Both the position numbers and the translations under genes were made by a program. The notes under the pieces are model-generated. The model worked only from the letters and a program-made list of their open reading frames with translations, was not told the DNA's origin and searched no databases. Of a stretch of 64,000 bases of DNA, positions 23,316 through 31,414 are shown piece by piece. Origin of the DNA: Parcubacteria group bacterium (GTDB lineage Bacteria > Patescibacteria > Paceibacteria > UBA9973 > UBA2103); the NCBI GenBank assembly GCA_028286605.1, contig JAQBRE010000002.1:372001-436000 (forward strand). Reading direction: 5' to 3'. Numbering within the stretch: the stretch's first letter is position 1; every line of letters starts with the position of its first letter.

Positions 23316-24522
23316 CAGTAGTTTCTCCCTTCTTAGCATCACTTATGCCAATGAGCCCTTTGGCGGCGGAAATACCGACACCGAGAGCATTTGCCATAGC
23401 GTCGGCACCAAAGAAAAATTTATCATTGGGGCCGATTATGTCCTTTGCGGCGCGTGCCGCGAAGACATGGATGCCGTCGATACCAAGCTTTTCAGCTTCG
23501 TATGCAGCACCATCGGCTTCTGCTTTTCGACGCGACAGATCTGCCGCGCCTTCAGCTTCACCGGCTTGACGCGTTGCGTACGCGAGCGTGTCAGCTCGTC
23601 TATTTCCTGCAACCTGCTCAGCGAGAGCTTCGCCGATGCCGGCGAGCTTGCCACTTAGGTCATGGCCGAGATTCGGAGAACGGATCGTCACCTCAAGGAA
23701 GGTAATTCCCCAGGTCGCGGTCGCGCGTTCAAGATCTGCTCGCACGGCGCTCGTTATTTCCGAGGCCGTCTTTTCAATAACGAGTCCGATCGGGCGTTTC
23801 TGATATTCTTCGACGATCGCATTCGACCAGGTGTCATAGAGTTGACGCCGGGCTTCAGCGAACTTCTCTTCGGCCGTGTGGCCGGCGAGCGAAGTCCAGA
23901 AGGCCATGAGATGGTTTATCCTGAAGCGCACCGTGCCGGTCACAGAGGCTGACATTTGAATGTTTAGCAGACCCTTGTAACTCGCTTTCGGTCCGCCGCT
24001 TGTTACGCGATAGGCGCGCATCATGCCAGGCGGCAGGGGATCCTTATCATCGCCGTTATAAACCCTTTCAGGTTCATCCGGAAACTGATACTGCTGCGGA
24101 AGATTCGGTGCCCGTAGCGTACCCATCCAAGGATAGAGCGCAACGAACGCACCGGTGTGCGGCTCAGCCACGGCGATGTCGAAAAGTACGACATTGACGA
24201 TCTCCTGATTACCGGCTTTGCCGACAGACAGGAGAAACTGAAGAATTCCGATAACCGCGAACAGATACCAGACTTGATGGAAGAAGATAGCCGCCACCAA
24301 GAGCGCGCCGATGTTTGCGACGATTGTTCCCCAGTAGAGTTTTGGTTCTACGAGGGAGGACCCGCCGGTAGGATTCTTGAATTGCTTCGCAATCCACGCG
24401 GCAGCCCTTTTGAGTCGCGGACCCATATAGTTAGCGAATTGGATACTTTGGCGTTTCAAGAAGCCCAGAGTCGATGATGCGCCAGCCAGTAGCCGTGCAC
24501 GTAGTGATGTAGGCTTCGCCAT
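23305..24522 (-). CDS. SPFH/band-7 (stomatin-prohibitin) family protein
   Basis: SPFH proteins assemble into membrane microdomain scaffolds or cages. 405 residues: cytosolic basic head, two adjacent hydrophobic segments (about 52-85), the SPFH domain (about 120-300, including RIKVNHL-like RFRINHLMAF and LERATATWGITFLEVTI), then the Ala/Glu-rich flotillin-like coiled stretch (AYATRQAGEAEGAADLSRRK). It has a TTGACT-16-TATATT promoter and a strong Shine-Dalgarno (AAAGGAG), unlike household genes here. Operon with the following membrane protein. Confidence 0.85.
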   Translation of the reverse strand: MAKPTSLRARLLAGASSTLGFLKRQSIQFANYMGPRLKRAAAWIAKQFKNPTGGSSLVEPKLYWGTIVANIGALLVAAIFFHQVWYLFAVIGILQFLLSVGKAGNQEIVNVVLFDIAVAEPHTGAFVALYPWMGTLRAPNLPQQYQFPDEPERVYNGDDKDPLPPGMMRAYRVTSGGPKASYKGLLNIQMSASVTGTVRFRINHLMAFWTSLAGHTAEEKFAEARRQLYDTWSNAIVEEYQKRPIGLVIEKTASEITSAVRADLERATATWGITFLEVTIRSPNLGHDLSGKLAGIGEALAEQVAGNRRADTLAYATRQAGEAEGAADLSRRKAEADGAAYEAEKLGIDGIHVFAARAAKDIIGPNDKFFFGADAMANALGVGISAAKGLIGISDAKKGETTDAS

Positions 24523-24585
24523 AGCGAATACTCCTTTCTTTTGATAGTTTTATGGCGTATTGCCAATGTGCATAGTTCTGGGATA

Positions 24586-24613
24586 AATATACCCGAAAAC
24601 TGTAAAAAGTCAA
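24586..24613 (-). promoter_or_regulatory. Promoter of the SPFH operon
   Basis: Minus-strand TTGACT (24613-24608), 16-nt spacer, TATATT (24591-24586). Confidence 0.75.
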
Positions 24614-24617
24614 TATG

Positions 24618-24698
24618 TGCTGGAGAGAGGACTTGAACCTCCACCCCCGAAGGGACCTGCTCCTAAGGCAAGCGTGTCTACCATTTCACCACTCCAGC
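24618..24698 (-). tRNA. tRNA-Leu (TAG)
   Basis: Class II tRNA. Acceptor GCTGGAG/CTCCAGC with discriminator A, anticodon loop CTTAGGA (anticodon TAG), long variable arm, T arm GGAGG-TTCAAGT-CCTCT. CCA not encoded. Confidence 0.95.
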
Positions 24699-24741
24699 TA
24701 TGAAGTGCAGTATACGGTTTCTATGAGGAAAACAAAACTAG

Positions 24742-24817
24742 TGGTCCACCCTCTTGGATTCGAACCAAGGACCATCTCCTTAAGAGGGAGTTGCTCTACC
24801 AACTGAGCTAAGGGTGG
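24742..24817 (-). tRNA. tRNA-Lys (CTT)
   Basis: Acceptor CCACCCT/AGGGTGG, discriminator A, anticodon loop CTCTTAA (anticodon CTT), T arm TTGG-TTCGAAT-CCAA. CCA is encoded (24742-24744). Confidence 0.95.
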
Positions 24818-24881
24818 GTACTTGCGGAGTATACAAGATGAGTTGCAGCTCGCCAAGGGAGTAGAGAAGGATTAAATGGGA

Positions 24882-26024
24882 CTATTCCACGATCCGTTTC
24901 AGGTGCTGGGGGATGTGGGTGAGGAGGACGTAGGGCGTCGTGTCGGCGAGGTGCGCCATCTGCATGATGCAGTTCTGATCTTCTGGATTCCTGCTTATGG
25001 CGATGACAGTATCGCCTTGGATAGCTTCCGGAATATCAGTGACTTCGACAGAGGACATATTCATGCTGACGCGCCCCGCCAGGGGCGCACGCATTCCTCG
25101 TACCAGCATGCTTCCGATGTTAGAGAGCCCGCGATCGATGCCCTCAAAGTATCCTACGGGCACCGTAGCGATGCGTACGGGCTTCGTTGCAGTATAGGTA
25201 GCGTTATATCCTACGAAGTCGCCTACGCCGATAGCACGAATCGAAGTGATAATCGTTCGCAACTCAAGAACCGGCTTGAGCGACGTGTGGCCGTCGTAGG
25301 CAGTGTCGAATCCATACAGGCCGATTCCTAGACGCCCGACATTCGTATGAGCCGATTCTGCCCACGCAACGCCCTTCGTCGCAGAGATATGGCGGTACTC
25401 GATGGAAGGGAACGCGCTGGTTAGCAGCGCTACGTTCTCGTTCCATACGGCCACCTGTTTATCGGTATTCATCGGGTTCGGGCCATCTGCATCGGCAAGA
25501 TGTGAAGCGATTCCGACGACCTGCAGATGCATATTCGTCTTGAGCAGAGTGATCGCTTTGGGAAGATCTTTGGTGAGGAGGCCTTGGCGATGCATACCAG
25601 TGTCTATCTTTATGTGAAGGCGGAGCGGACGGTGCGCTAGCGAAGCCAGCGCACGTAACTGCTCTATATCAACGATAGCGAAATCTATATCGCGAAGGTG
25701 ATTCTTCGCCATATCTTCGGGTCGTACGTAGCCGAGTACGAGGATGCGCGAACGAATGCCGCCATGGCGCAAGGTGCGCGCCTCGTAGAGCGAATCAACC
25801 ATGAAGAAAGCGATCTTCACGCCATCAAGCAATTTCGCTATAACGCAGAGTCCGTGTCCATATGCATTGCTCTTCAGCACAGGAGCGAAGCTGAGGTTCG
25901 GATACTGCGCCTGATAGGTGTGCAGATTGTAGAGAAGATTCTCTTTCGAGATGCCGACTTCGATAAGCGGCTGCGTGGGGCGGAAGCGCTGCTCGATTTT
26001 TCCAAGGATGTGCGCGAACGTCAT
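24882..26024 (-). CDS. alr: Alanine racemase
   Basis: PLP enzyme making D-alanine for peptidoglycan. 380 residues: N-terminal TIM barrel with the cofactor lysine in VLKSNAYGHG (Lys51), HIKIDTGMHRQG, and a C-terminal beta domain with the catalytic tyrosine region GYNATYTA and NMSSVEVTDIP. TATAGT (26031-26036) ends 6 nt before ATG. Its presence implies own wall-precursor steps. Confidence 0.95.
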   Translation of the reverse strand: MTFAHILGKIEQRFRPTQPLIEVGISKENLLYNLHTYQAQYPNLSFAPVLKSNAYGHGLCVIAKLLDGVKIAFFMVDSLYEARTLRHGGIRSRILVLGYVRPEDMAKNHLRDIDFAIVDIEQLRALASLAHRPLRLHIKIDTGMHRQGLLTKDLPKAITLLKTNMHLQVVGIASHLADADGPNPMNTDKQVAVWNENVALLTSAFPSIEYRHISATKGVAWAESAHTNVGRLGIGLYGFDTAYDGHTSLKPVLELRTIITSIRAIGVGDFVGYNATYTATKPVRIATVPVGYFEGIDRGLSNIGSMLVRGMRAPLAGRVSMNMSSVEVTDIPEAIQGDTVIAISRNPEDQNCIMQMAHLADTTPYVLLTHIPQHLKRIVE

Positions 26025-26061
26025 ATCCTTACTATACCAAGCACATGTAGAAAACGTTTCG

Positions 26062-26148
26062 TGGTGCCGAGGGCGGGGGTCGAACCCGCAAAAGCTTACG
26101 CTTACGACGGTTTAAGCGTCGCGTGTATACCAATTTCACCACCTCGGC
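26062..26148 (-). tRNA. tRNA-Leu (TAA), overlapped by an HNH gene
   Basis: Acceptor GCCGAGG/CCTCGGC, discriminator A and encoded CCA (26062-26064), anticodon loop CTTAAAC (anticodon TAA), long variable arm, T arm GCGGG-TTCGACC-CCCGC. Its 5' half is also the last codons of the HNH gene. Confidence 0.95.
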
Positions 26149-26629
26149 GCTTCAATCTAATATTACTTCCTCTGTGGGTAGGTTTCAAACTATGGCAGTT
26201 GGGACACAGTATCCTTAGGTTCTCAATCCTATTATCTAAATGATCTCCATTGATGTGATCAAGCTCAATCGGAACTCTTCCGTCTTCACTCATTTCTTTC
26301 CAGCCACACTCTTCGCACTTAGGCTTTTTTACTCCCTCTAAAAACAATCTTCTCTTTAAGTTATGAATCGTAGTGTAGCTATCTTTGACTAATAATTCTG
26401 AAAGTTTGTACATCGGCTTGCGGGGAATACTTATTCCCGCATGCCACGCTTGACCCTTAAAGTGAGAAGTATCAATTTCATATTCTTTAACGTAATAGTG
26501 AAATTGTTGGTAATTATTACCAGCTGGCTTAAGGCCAAGTTTAACTAAGACCTGGCTTATACAGATTGATGAAAACACTGCATCTCTCAAAACATTCCTA
26601 CTCCAACGTATAGATTTCTTTCTTTCCAT
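26102..26629 (-). CDS. HNH endonuclease reading into tRNA-Leu
   Basis: 175 residues. N-terminal helical region with a helix-turn-helix-like ISQVLVKLGLK, middle basic part, then a zinc-stabilised HNH module: CEECGWKE, IELDHINGDHLDNRIENL and CPNCHS. The H-N-H residues and both CxxC pairs are intact. The final 15 or so residues (RRGGEIGIHATLKPS) are encoded by the 5' half of tRNA-Leu(TAA) on the same strand. It resembles free-standing homing endonucleases. Codon use is more AT-rich than neighbours, a sign of transfer. Confidence 0.85.
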   Translation of the reverse strand: MERKKSIRWSRNVLRDAVFSSICISQVLVKLGLKPAGNNYQQFHYYVKEYEIDTSHFKGQAWHAGISIPRKPMYKLSELLVKDSYTTIHNLKRRLFLEGVKKPKCEECGWKEMSEDGRVPIELDHINGDHLDNRIENLRILCPNCHSLKPTHRGSNIRLKRRGGEIGIHATLKPS

Positions 26630-26695
26630 ACAAAGAAGGCTAACATTTCATGATAATGAAATGTTAAAGAAAATCTAAAGTATTTATGAATTTTG

Positions 26696-26768
26696 AGGCC
26701 TGGGCGGGAATCGCACCCGCGCAATAATGGGTTTGCAATCCACTGCGTTTCTACTTCGCCACCAGGCC
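26696..26768 (-). tRNA. tRNA-Cys (GCA)
   Basis: Acceptor GGCCTGG/CCAGGCC, discriminator T (U73 as usual for Cys), anticodon loop ATTGCAA (anticodon GCA), T arm GCGGG-TGCGATT-CCCGC. CCA not encoded. A 10-bp hairpin at 26641-26666 follows on the minus strand. Confidence 0.93.
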
Positions 26769-26794
26769 GATACGTCGCATGGTAGCATATCGAA

Positions 26795-27151
26795 ATGATC
26801 ACCGACCAGGATGTCACAAAACTCAAGAAGACCTTCCTCACGCATGCTGAGTTCAAGAAGTATGTGAAGATTCTTGCGTCAAAGAAGGATCTTCAGGCTT
26901 TTGCAACTAAAAAGGAACTTCACATTCTCGAAGAGAAGGTAGATGGACTTGTCTATGAAGTCGGAGACCTAAAGGTTGAATTTGGTGAAATGAAGGAAAC
27001 TCTTGATTTAGTGAACAATAAAATTAATAGATTTCTAGGAAATATTGATAATCTTCAAACTGAAAGCAATGTTTGTACTGTTGTTCAGCGTCGGCACACA
27101 GAGCAAATCGAAGGGCCCGCGCGCCATACGAGTTTTATTCTTCCGGCGTAG
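26795..27151 (+). CDS. Coiled-coil protein
   Basis: 118 residues, mostly heptad-like helix (ILEEKVDGLVYEVGDLKVEF, NNKINRFLGNIDNL), similar in style to phage or CPR hypothetical coiled-coil proteins. TAGCAT (26783-26788) ends 6 nt before ATG. The 3' end overlaps rbfA by 17 nt on the other strand. AT-rich codons link it to the adjacent HNH gene rather than to rbfA. Function unknown. Confidence 0.65.
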   Translation: MITDQDVTKLKKTFLTHAEFKKYVKILASKKDLQAFATKKELHILEEKVDGLVYEVGDLKVEFGEMKETLDLVNNKINRFLGNIDNLQTESNVCTVVQRRHTEQIEGPARHTSFILPA

Positions 27152-27500
27152 ACGCTTCTGATTCGGTCGGGATGACGAGGCCGCGAGTCACTTCTTCGAG
27201 GCGCTGGCGATTCTTTTCGCCATAGTCGAGCTCCCAGGTGATATAGGGAAGGATGGCTAAGCGCGCAGTGCGCTTAAGCGAATTACGAAAAAGATCCTTG
27301 TGACGCTTAAGGAAGGCGAGCGCATGATCGCTATCGCTATCGGGGAACACGCTTACGAAAATAGTGGCGTTCTTGCGGTCTGGCGAGATGTCGGCGCGAA
27401 GCGGCGTGATAAGCGTGCTGCGGCCCGCTTCGCGGGCAATGTATTTCGCAGCGAGCTCGACCATCATGGCCTCCGCTTTGTTTTCGCGCATGCTTGCCAT
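27135..27500 (-). CDS. rbfA: Ribosome-binding factor A
   Basis: Cold-adaptation factor that binds immature 30S. 121 residues with the KH-like fold segments ELAAKYIAREAG, ISPDRKNATIFVSVF, ALAFLKRHKDLFRNSL and the end of the domain LPYITWELDYGEKNRQRLEEV. Starts just after the infB stop; the two form an operon, as in many bacteria. Confidence 0.9.
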   Translation of the reverse strand: MASMRENKAEAMMVELAAKYIAREAGRSTLITPLRADISPDRKNATIFVSVFPDSDSDHALAFLKRHKDLFRNSLKRTARLAILPYITWELDYGEKNRQRLEEVTRGLVIPTESEASTPEE

Positions 27501-27501
27501 A

Positions 27502-28983
27502 CTAAGATTCAACGACGCGGTACGTGATAAGCGTGTCGCCGCCCGCGATATCTACCTTCGTTTCTATCTGAAGGCCGAATTCGCCTTCGATCTTAATCTC
27601 ATCTGTATCGATGCGGGCGACCTGCAGGTTCGTAATACGACCCTGACCAAGCGGAATGCCGCGACGCTCTATCTTTACCAGGCTCTTAAGCTTCAGGCTG
27701 CCAGATTCCCAGCGTGCGCCAAGCACGACCTTTCCGCCTGATGCGTTGAACACTTTCAATACCTTTGCCTGACCCATGATCTCCTCGCTGGAATAGCGTG
27801 GTGCGCGTTCCTTTACGAGTTCTTCGATACGTTCCTTCAGTTCGTAAATGATCTTGAATGACTCTATAAGGATGCCGGCACGCTCTGCAAGCTCGCGTGC
27901 AGAGGTGTCCGTACTAACCGTGAAGCCGATGACGATAGCGCTGCTCGCCTGCGCATTCTTCACATCGCGTTCGTTCACGGCACCGACGCCTTCCTGAATG
28001 ATGCGAATAGCGACGCGTTCATGTGCGATCTTATTGAGCTCGTGCTTGATAGCTTCGAGGCTGCCCGTAACATCTGCCTTAAGAATGATAGGAAGGACCA
28101 TCTTTCCGTCTTCGGTCTCGAGCTTCGTTGCAGGAATGTTCGCAATAATCTCTTTCTGCGTAGCGAGCTTCTCTGCCTCTTTTCGGCTTGAAGCAGCTGC
28201 AAATGGCGTGCCTGCGGGTGGCAGGGAGCTCCAGCCTGCAATAAGTACGGGCTGTGAAGGAATGGCCTGCTTGATGCGGTCGCCTTTGAAATCCTCGATG
28301 AAACGGACAGGGGCGACAGCTTCGCCAGCAACGACGAATGAGCCAACGGCAAGAGTGCCGTCCTTAACGATGAGCGTAGCGGTCATGCCCTGGCGTGGGT
28401 CCTGAGATGATTCAAGCACGAAGCCTGATGCTTCTTTAGTGGTGTCTGCGGTGAGCTCTGCGAAGTCTGCTGTAAGAAGAACGAGGTCAAGGAGTTCAGG
28501 AACACCTTCGCCGGTCTTCGAGGAAACGCCCGTGTATGAAATAGTACCGCCAAGACCTTCAAGGTAGATGCCGTGCTCGATGGTGGACATCTTGGCTTTC
28601 TCGATATCTGCACCGTTCTTGTCGATCTTCGTGAATGCCACGACGAAGGGCGTCTCAGCTTCCATGATCGCGTTGTACGCCTCGATGGTCTGCGGCTTCA
28701 CACCTTCCTCTGCAGCGATAACAAGAATGGCGACGTCTGCAGCGGTTGCTCCGCGTGCGCGAAGAACGCGGAAGGCTTCATGGCCGGGAGTATCCAGAAA
28801 GGTGATGGTGCGCGGCGTACCCTCATGCTCATGCACGACTTCATAGGCCGAGACATGCTGGGTGATACCGCCGGCTTCGCCGGCTGCGACGTTGGACTTT
28901 CGGATATAGTCGAGCAGCGACGATTTGCCATGGTCGATGTGACCCATGACCGCGACTACCGGCGGGCGAGGAGTTGATGCCAT
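27502..28983 (-). CDS. infB: Translation initiation factor IF-2 (short form)
   Basis: GTPase bringing initiator tRNA to the 30S subunit. 493 residues. It begins almost directly at the G domain (G1 GHIDHGKS at 14-21, GGITQHVSAY, DTPGHEAF, TKIDK), followed by domain II, the linker helix and the C-terminal fMet-tRNA-binding domain. The long N-terminal region of typical IF-2 is absent, as is common in CPR bacteria. Confidence 0.96.
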   Translation of the reverse strand: MASTPRPPVVAVMGHIDHGKSSLLDYIRKSNVAAGEAGGITQHVSAYEVVHEHEGTPRTITFLDTPGHEAFRVLRARGATAADVAILVIAAEEGVKPQTIEAYNAIMEAETPFVVAFTKIDKNGADIEKAKMSTIEHGIYLEGLGGTISYTGVSSKTGEGVPELLDLVLLTADFAELTADTTKEASGFVLESSQDPRQGMTATLIVKDGTLAVGSFVVAGEAVAPVRFIEDFKGDRIKQAIPSQPVLIAGWSSLPPAGTPFAAASSRKEAEKLATQKEIIANIPATKLETEDGKMVLPIILKADVTGSLEAIKHELNKIAHERVAIRIIQEGVGAVNERDVKNAQASSAIVIGFTVSTDTSARELAERAGILIESFKIIYELKERIEELVKERAPRYSSEEIMGQAKVLKVFNASGGKVVLGARWESGSLKLKSLVKIERRGIPLGQGRITNLQVARIDTDEIKIEGEFGLQIETKVDIAGGDTLITYRVVES

Positions 28984-29028
28984 ATTGTATGTATTATTCC
29001 ATAAAATAGGCCGTTTTGCAATGTGAAC

Positions 29029-29054
29029 GGCCGCCCGATGGGAATCGGGCGGCC
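29029..29054 (-). terminator. Terminator of 29077-29373
   Basis: GGCCGCCCGAT/ATCGGGCGGCC, 11 bp with a 4-nt loop, between the infB start and the small membrane gene. Confidence 0.75.
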
Positions 29055-29076
29055 TGATGTTCGTCGAAGGTGCTGT

Positions 29077-29373
29077 TTAGAGGTATCCGCGTCTGCTCGT
29101 TCCGCCCCAGAATTTCCGGAAGGAAAGATCGGTGACGATACCGAAGAACAGATAGACGCCGAAAGCGATGCCGTAGACGAATAGATGCGACAGCGAAGAG
29201 AAGACGCTCTCCAGTACTGCTACGGTAAGCACTGGCAGCATGACACCACAGATGATCGTAAACCAGAGGTCATCACGGGCATCAGTCCTGCTGTCGAAGC
29301 TTTCTAAGAAAGCCACGATTGGAAAGACGAGCAACCTGAACATGTAGCCGATAACAGCTATGAATTTTTTCAC
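29077..29373 (-). CDS. Orphan two-helix membrane protein (Shine-Dalgarno class, GTG start)
   Basis: 98 residues from GTG 29373, 5 nt after GGGAGG (29379-29384). An N-terminal amphipathic or hydrophobic segment (about 4-22) and two clear membrane helices (about 36-58 and 64-84), ending in a basic, Gly-rich tail (GGTSRRGYL). A possible promoter TAGACA-17-TAGCGT lies upstream. Unrecognised. The cysteine desulfurase gene starts divergently 80 nt away. Confidence 0.6.
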   Translation of the reverse strand: MKKFIAVIGYMFRLLVFPIVAFLESFDSRTDARDDLWFTIICGVMLPVLTVAVLESVFSSLSHLFVYGIAFGVYLFFGIVTDLSFRKFWGGTSRRGYL

Positions 29374-29453
29374 CGATGCCTCCCTGAGTTGTTTCTGGTG
29401 TAACGCTAGCACTCGCCATTGCGTGTGTCTACTGGGTAGCCTAGGCTGTAGGT

Positions 29454-30608
29454 ATGAAGCGGACCTATCTGGATTGGGCATCGGCGGCACCGGTTTCGAA
29501 GACGGCGCAGAAGGCATTCGAGCGTGCAATGAGGGCCGACGGTAATCCGTCGGCCCCGCATGCGGAAGGCCGTGCTGCGAAGGATATTCTTGAAGCAGCG
29601 CGCACGGCCATCGCCCGTATGGCAGAAGTGAAGGTTGACGACGTGATTTTCACCTCAGGCGCAACCGAAGCGAATAATCTCGCCATCTTTGGATTCATAC
29701 AGGCAACGCGCGCAGTTGATCCTTCTCGCATGCTCCATATCCTGTATCTTCCGATGGCGCATGCGTCCGTAATCGAAACAGTTGAGATGGTGGGCGGCTA
29801 CGGCGTAGAGATTGAAGCGATCAGGCTTGTTGATGGCGCAATAGATTTGCAGGCGCTCAAGAAGCAGATTCGTCCTGACACCGTATTGGTTGCGGTCGAT
29901 GCGATCTGTGGCGAAACGGGAACGCGCTTCGCGACACGTGATGTACGTCGCGTGTTGGATGAGGTACGAAAAGGTATCGTGCTGCATGTTGATGCGAGCC
30001 AGCTGCCGCTCGTTGAATCGTTCGAGCTAACGCGCCTTGGTGCAGACTTGCTTACTCTTGATGCGCAGAAAGTCGGGGGCGTGCGAGGAATCGGCGCGTT
30101 GGTACGACGTCATGGCGTACCGCTTGCGCCGATCATGCGCGGCGGCGGGCAGGAACAGGGAATGCGACCAGGAACGGAACTGCCTGCGCATGCGGCGGCA
30201 TTCGCCGCCGCCCTGGAAGAAGCGAAGAAGAACCGAGACGCATTCGTGCAGCGTGCGGGCGAAGCCCGCACGCAACTGATCAAGACAATCAGTGCTGCAA
30301 TTCCCGATGTCGAAATAAATGCAGGCAAGCAGCATGCGCCGCACATCCTTAATCTCTCCTTTCCAGGCCGTGACACGGATTACGCAGTCGCTCTCCTCGA
30401 CAAAGAGGGTTTCGCCGTCTCAACGAAAAGCGCTTGCGAAACAGATGCAGAGGGTTCGCGCGTCGTGCTCGCGCTGACGAATGATGAAGCTCGCGCAGCG
30501 AGCACTCTGCGCATATCATGGGGACCCTCAACATATGAAAAAGATATGAAGAGCTTTGCCTCTGTACTCGTGCGCACTATTCGATTTCTTGATGCGCATC
30601 GTCTATAA
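29454..30608 (+). CDS. Cysteine desulfurase (NifS/IscS family)
   Basis: PLP enzyme taking sulfur from cysteine for tRNA thiolation or Fe-S clusters. 384 residues: YLDWASAAP at the start, TSGATEANN, stacking His103 (AHAS), Asp180 region HVDASQ, cofactor Lys206 in LDAQKVGGV and the catalytic Cys328 in STKSACET. No scaffold gene (iscU/sufU) is adjacent, so use for tRNA modification is as likely as Fe-S assembly. TAGGCT ends 6 nt before ATG. Confidence 0.92.
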   Translation: MKRTYLDWASAAPVSKTAQKAFERAMRADGNPSAPHAEGRAAKDILEAARTAIARMAEVKVDDVIFTSGATEANNLAIFGFIQATRAVDPSRMLHILYLPMAHASVIETVEMVGGYGVEIEAIRLVDGAIDLQALKKQIRPDTVLVAVDAICGETGTRFATRDVRRVLDEVRKGIVLHVDASQLPLVESFELTRLGADLLTLDAQKVGGVRGIGALVRRHGVPLAPIMRGGGQEQGMRPGTELPAHAAAFAAALEEAKKNRDAFVQRAGEARTQLIKTISAAIPDVEINAGKQHAPHILNLSFPGRDTDYAVALLDKEGFAVSTKSACETDAEGSRVVLALTNDEARAASTLRISWGPSTYEKDMKSFASVLVRTIRFLDAHRL

Positions 30609-30617
30609 TCAGTACAT

Positions 30618-31370
30618 ATGAATATCGAGGATCTAACGAAGACTCAGTTGCTCCTCCTCACCATCCTGGTGAACTTTATCGTGTCAATCGCCACGGGTGT
30701 GCTCGTGATATCCATGCTCGATCAATCGCCTGCGCCTATTACGCAGACCGTGCAGCAGATTGTCGACCACACGATTGAAACGATCTCTACGCCTATCGCG
30801 AGCCCTATCACGGTGAAGCCGTTACCAACAGCTGCAAGCCCGGAGCAGCAACTCACGAGTGCAATCGCTGCAGACAATTCGCGCACAGTGCTTATCTACA
30901 GGCAAAACGCGACGACATCGCCTGCTCTTGCCTTTGGCGTCTATCTTCCGAAGTCACGCGCCGTTGCAACGACATTCAGTCTTCAGCTGCCGAAGGAAGT
31001 AACTATCATGTTCCCAAATGGCAGCACCGCTGATGCTTCACTTTCAAAGAATGGCGACACGATCGCTATCTATGGATTCTCGGATGCAGCAACGCTTCCC
31101 GCTGCGCCTGCCGCAAGTCCGGTTGCCATCGGCGACCTTATGCAGGGTGAGACAGTAATCGGGCTCACGAAAGATAAAGCCGCCTTAACCGGCATAATAA
31201 GTAAGGTCGATAAAACCGGAATCGTAACGAGCCTTTCCGGCGTGCCAGCGGGCGCGGGTATGGTCGACCTTGCGGGAAATGTAGTTGGTGTTTCGGCAGG
31301 CGATGGAAGGCTCTATTCGACTGATTCCATCATGAGCCTGCTTGAAACGCCGGCCGCTCCCGCACCGTAG
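30618..31370 (+). CDS. Anchored trypsin-like fold protein, catalytic site not evident
   Basis: 250 residues. A cytosolic head, one membrane helix (about 12-34), then an extracytoplasmic domain resembling an HtrA-type protease core in strand pattern (FGVYLPKSRAVATT; IGDLMQGETVIGLT; GMVDLAGNVVGVSAG). The segment where GNSGGP would be expected reads SGVPAGAGMVDLAGNVVG, without the catalytic Ser motif, and no clear His/Asp pair is visible. Possibly a non-catalytic surface protein. TATAAT (30604-30609) ends 8 nt before ATG. Confidence 0.6.
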   Translation: MNIEDLTKTQLLLLTILVNFIVSIATGVLVISMLDQSPAPITQTVQQIVDHTIETISTPIASPITVKPLPTAASPEQQLTSAIAADNSRTVLIYRQNATTSPALAFGVYLPKSRAVATTFSLQLPKEVTIMFPNGSTADASLSKNGDTIAIYGFSDAATLPAAPAASPVAIGDLMQGETVIGLTKDKAALTGIISKVDKTGIVTSLSGVPAGAGMVDLAGNVVGVSAGDGRLYSTDSIMSLLETPAAPAP

Positions 31371-31414
31371 TATCTATATTGGGCATTTAGTAGCCGTTTA
31401 GCTATCATATATAT

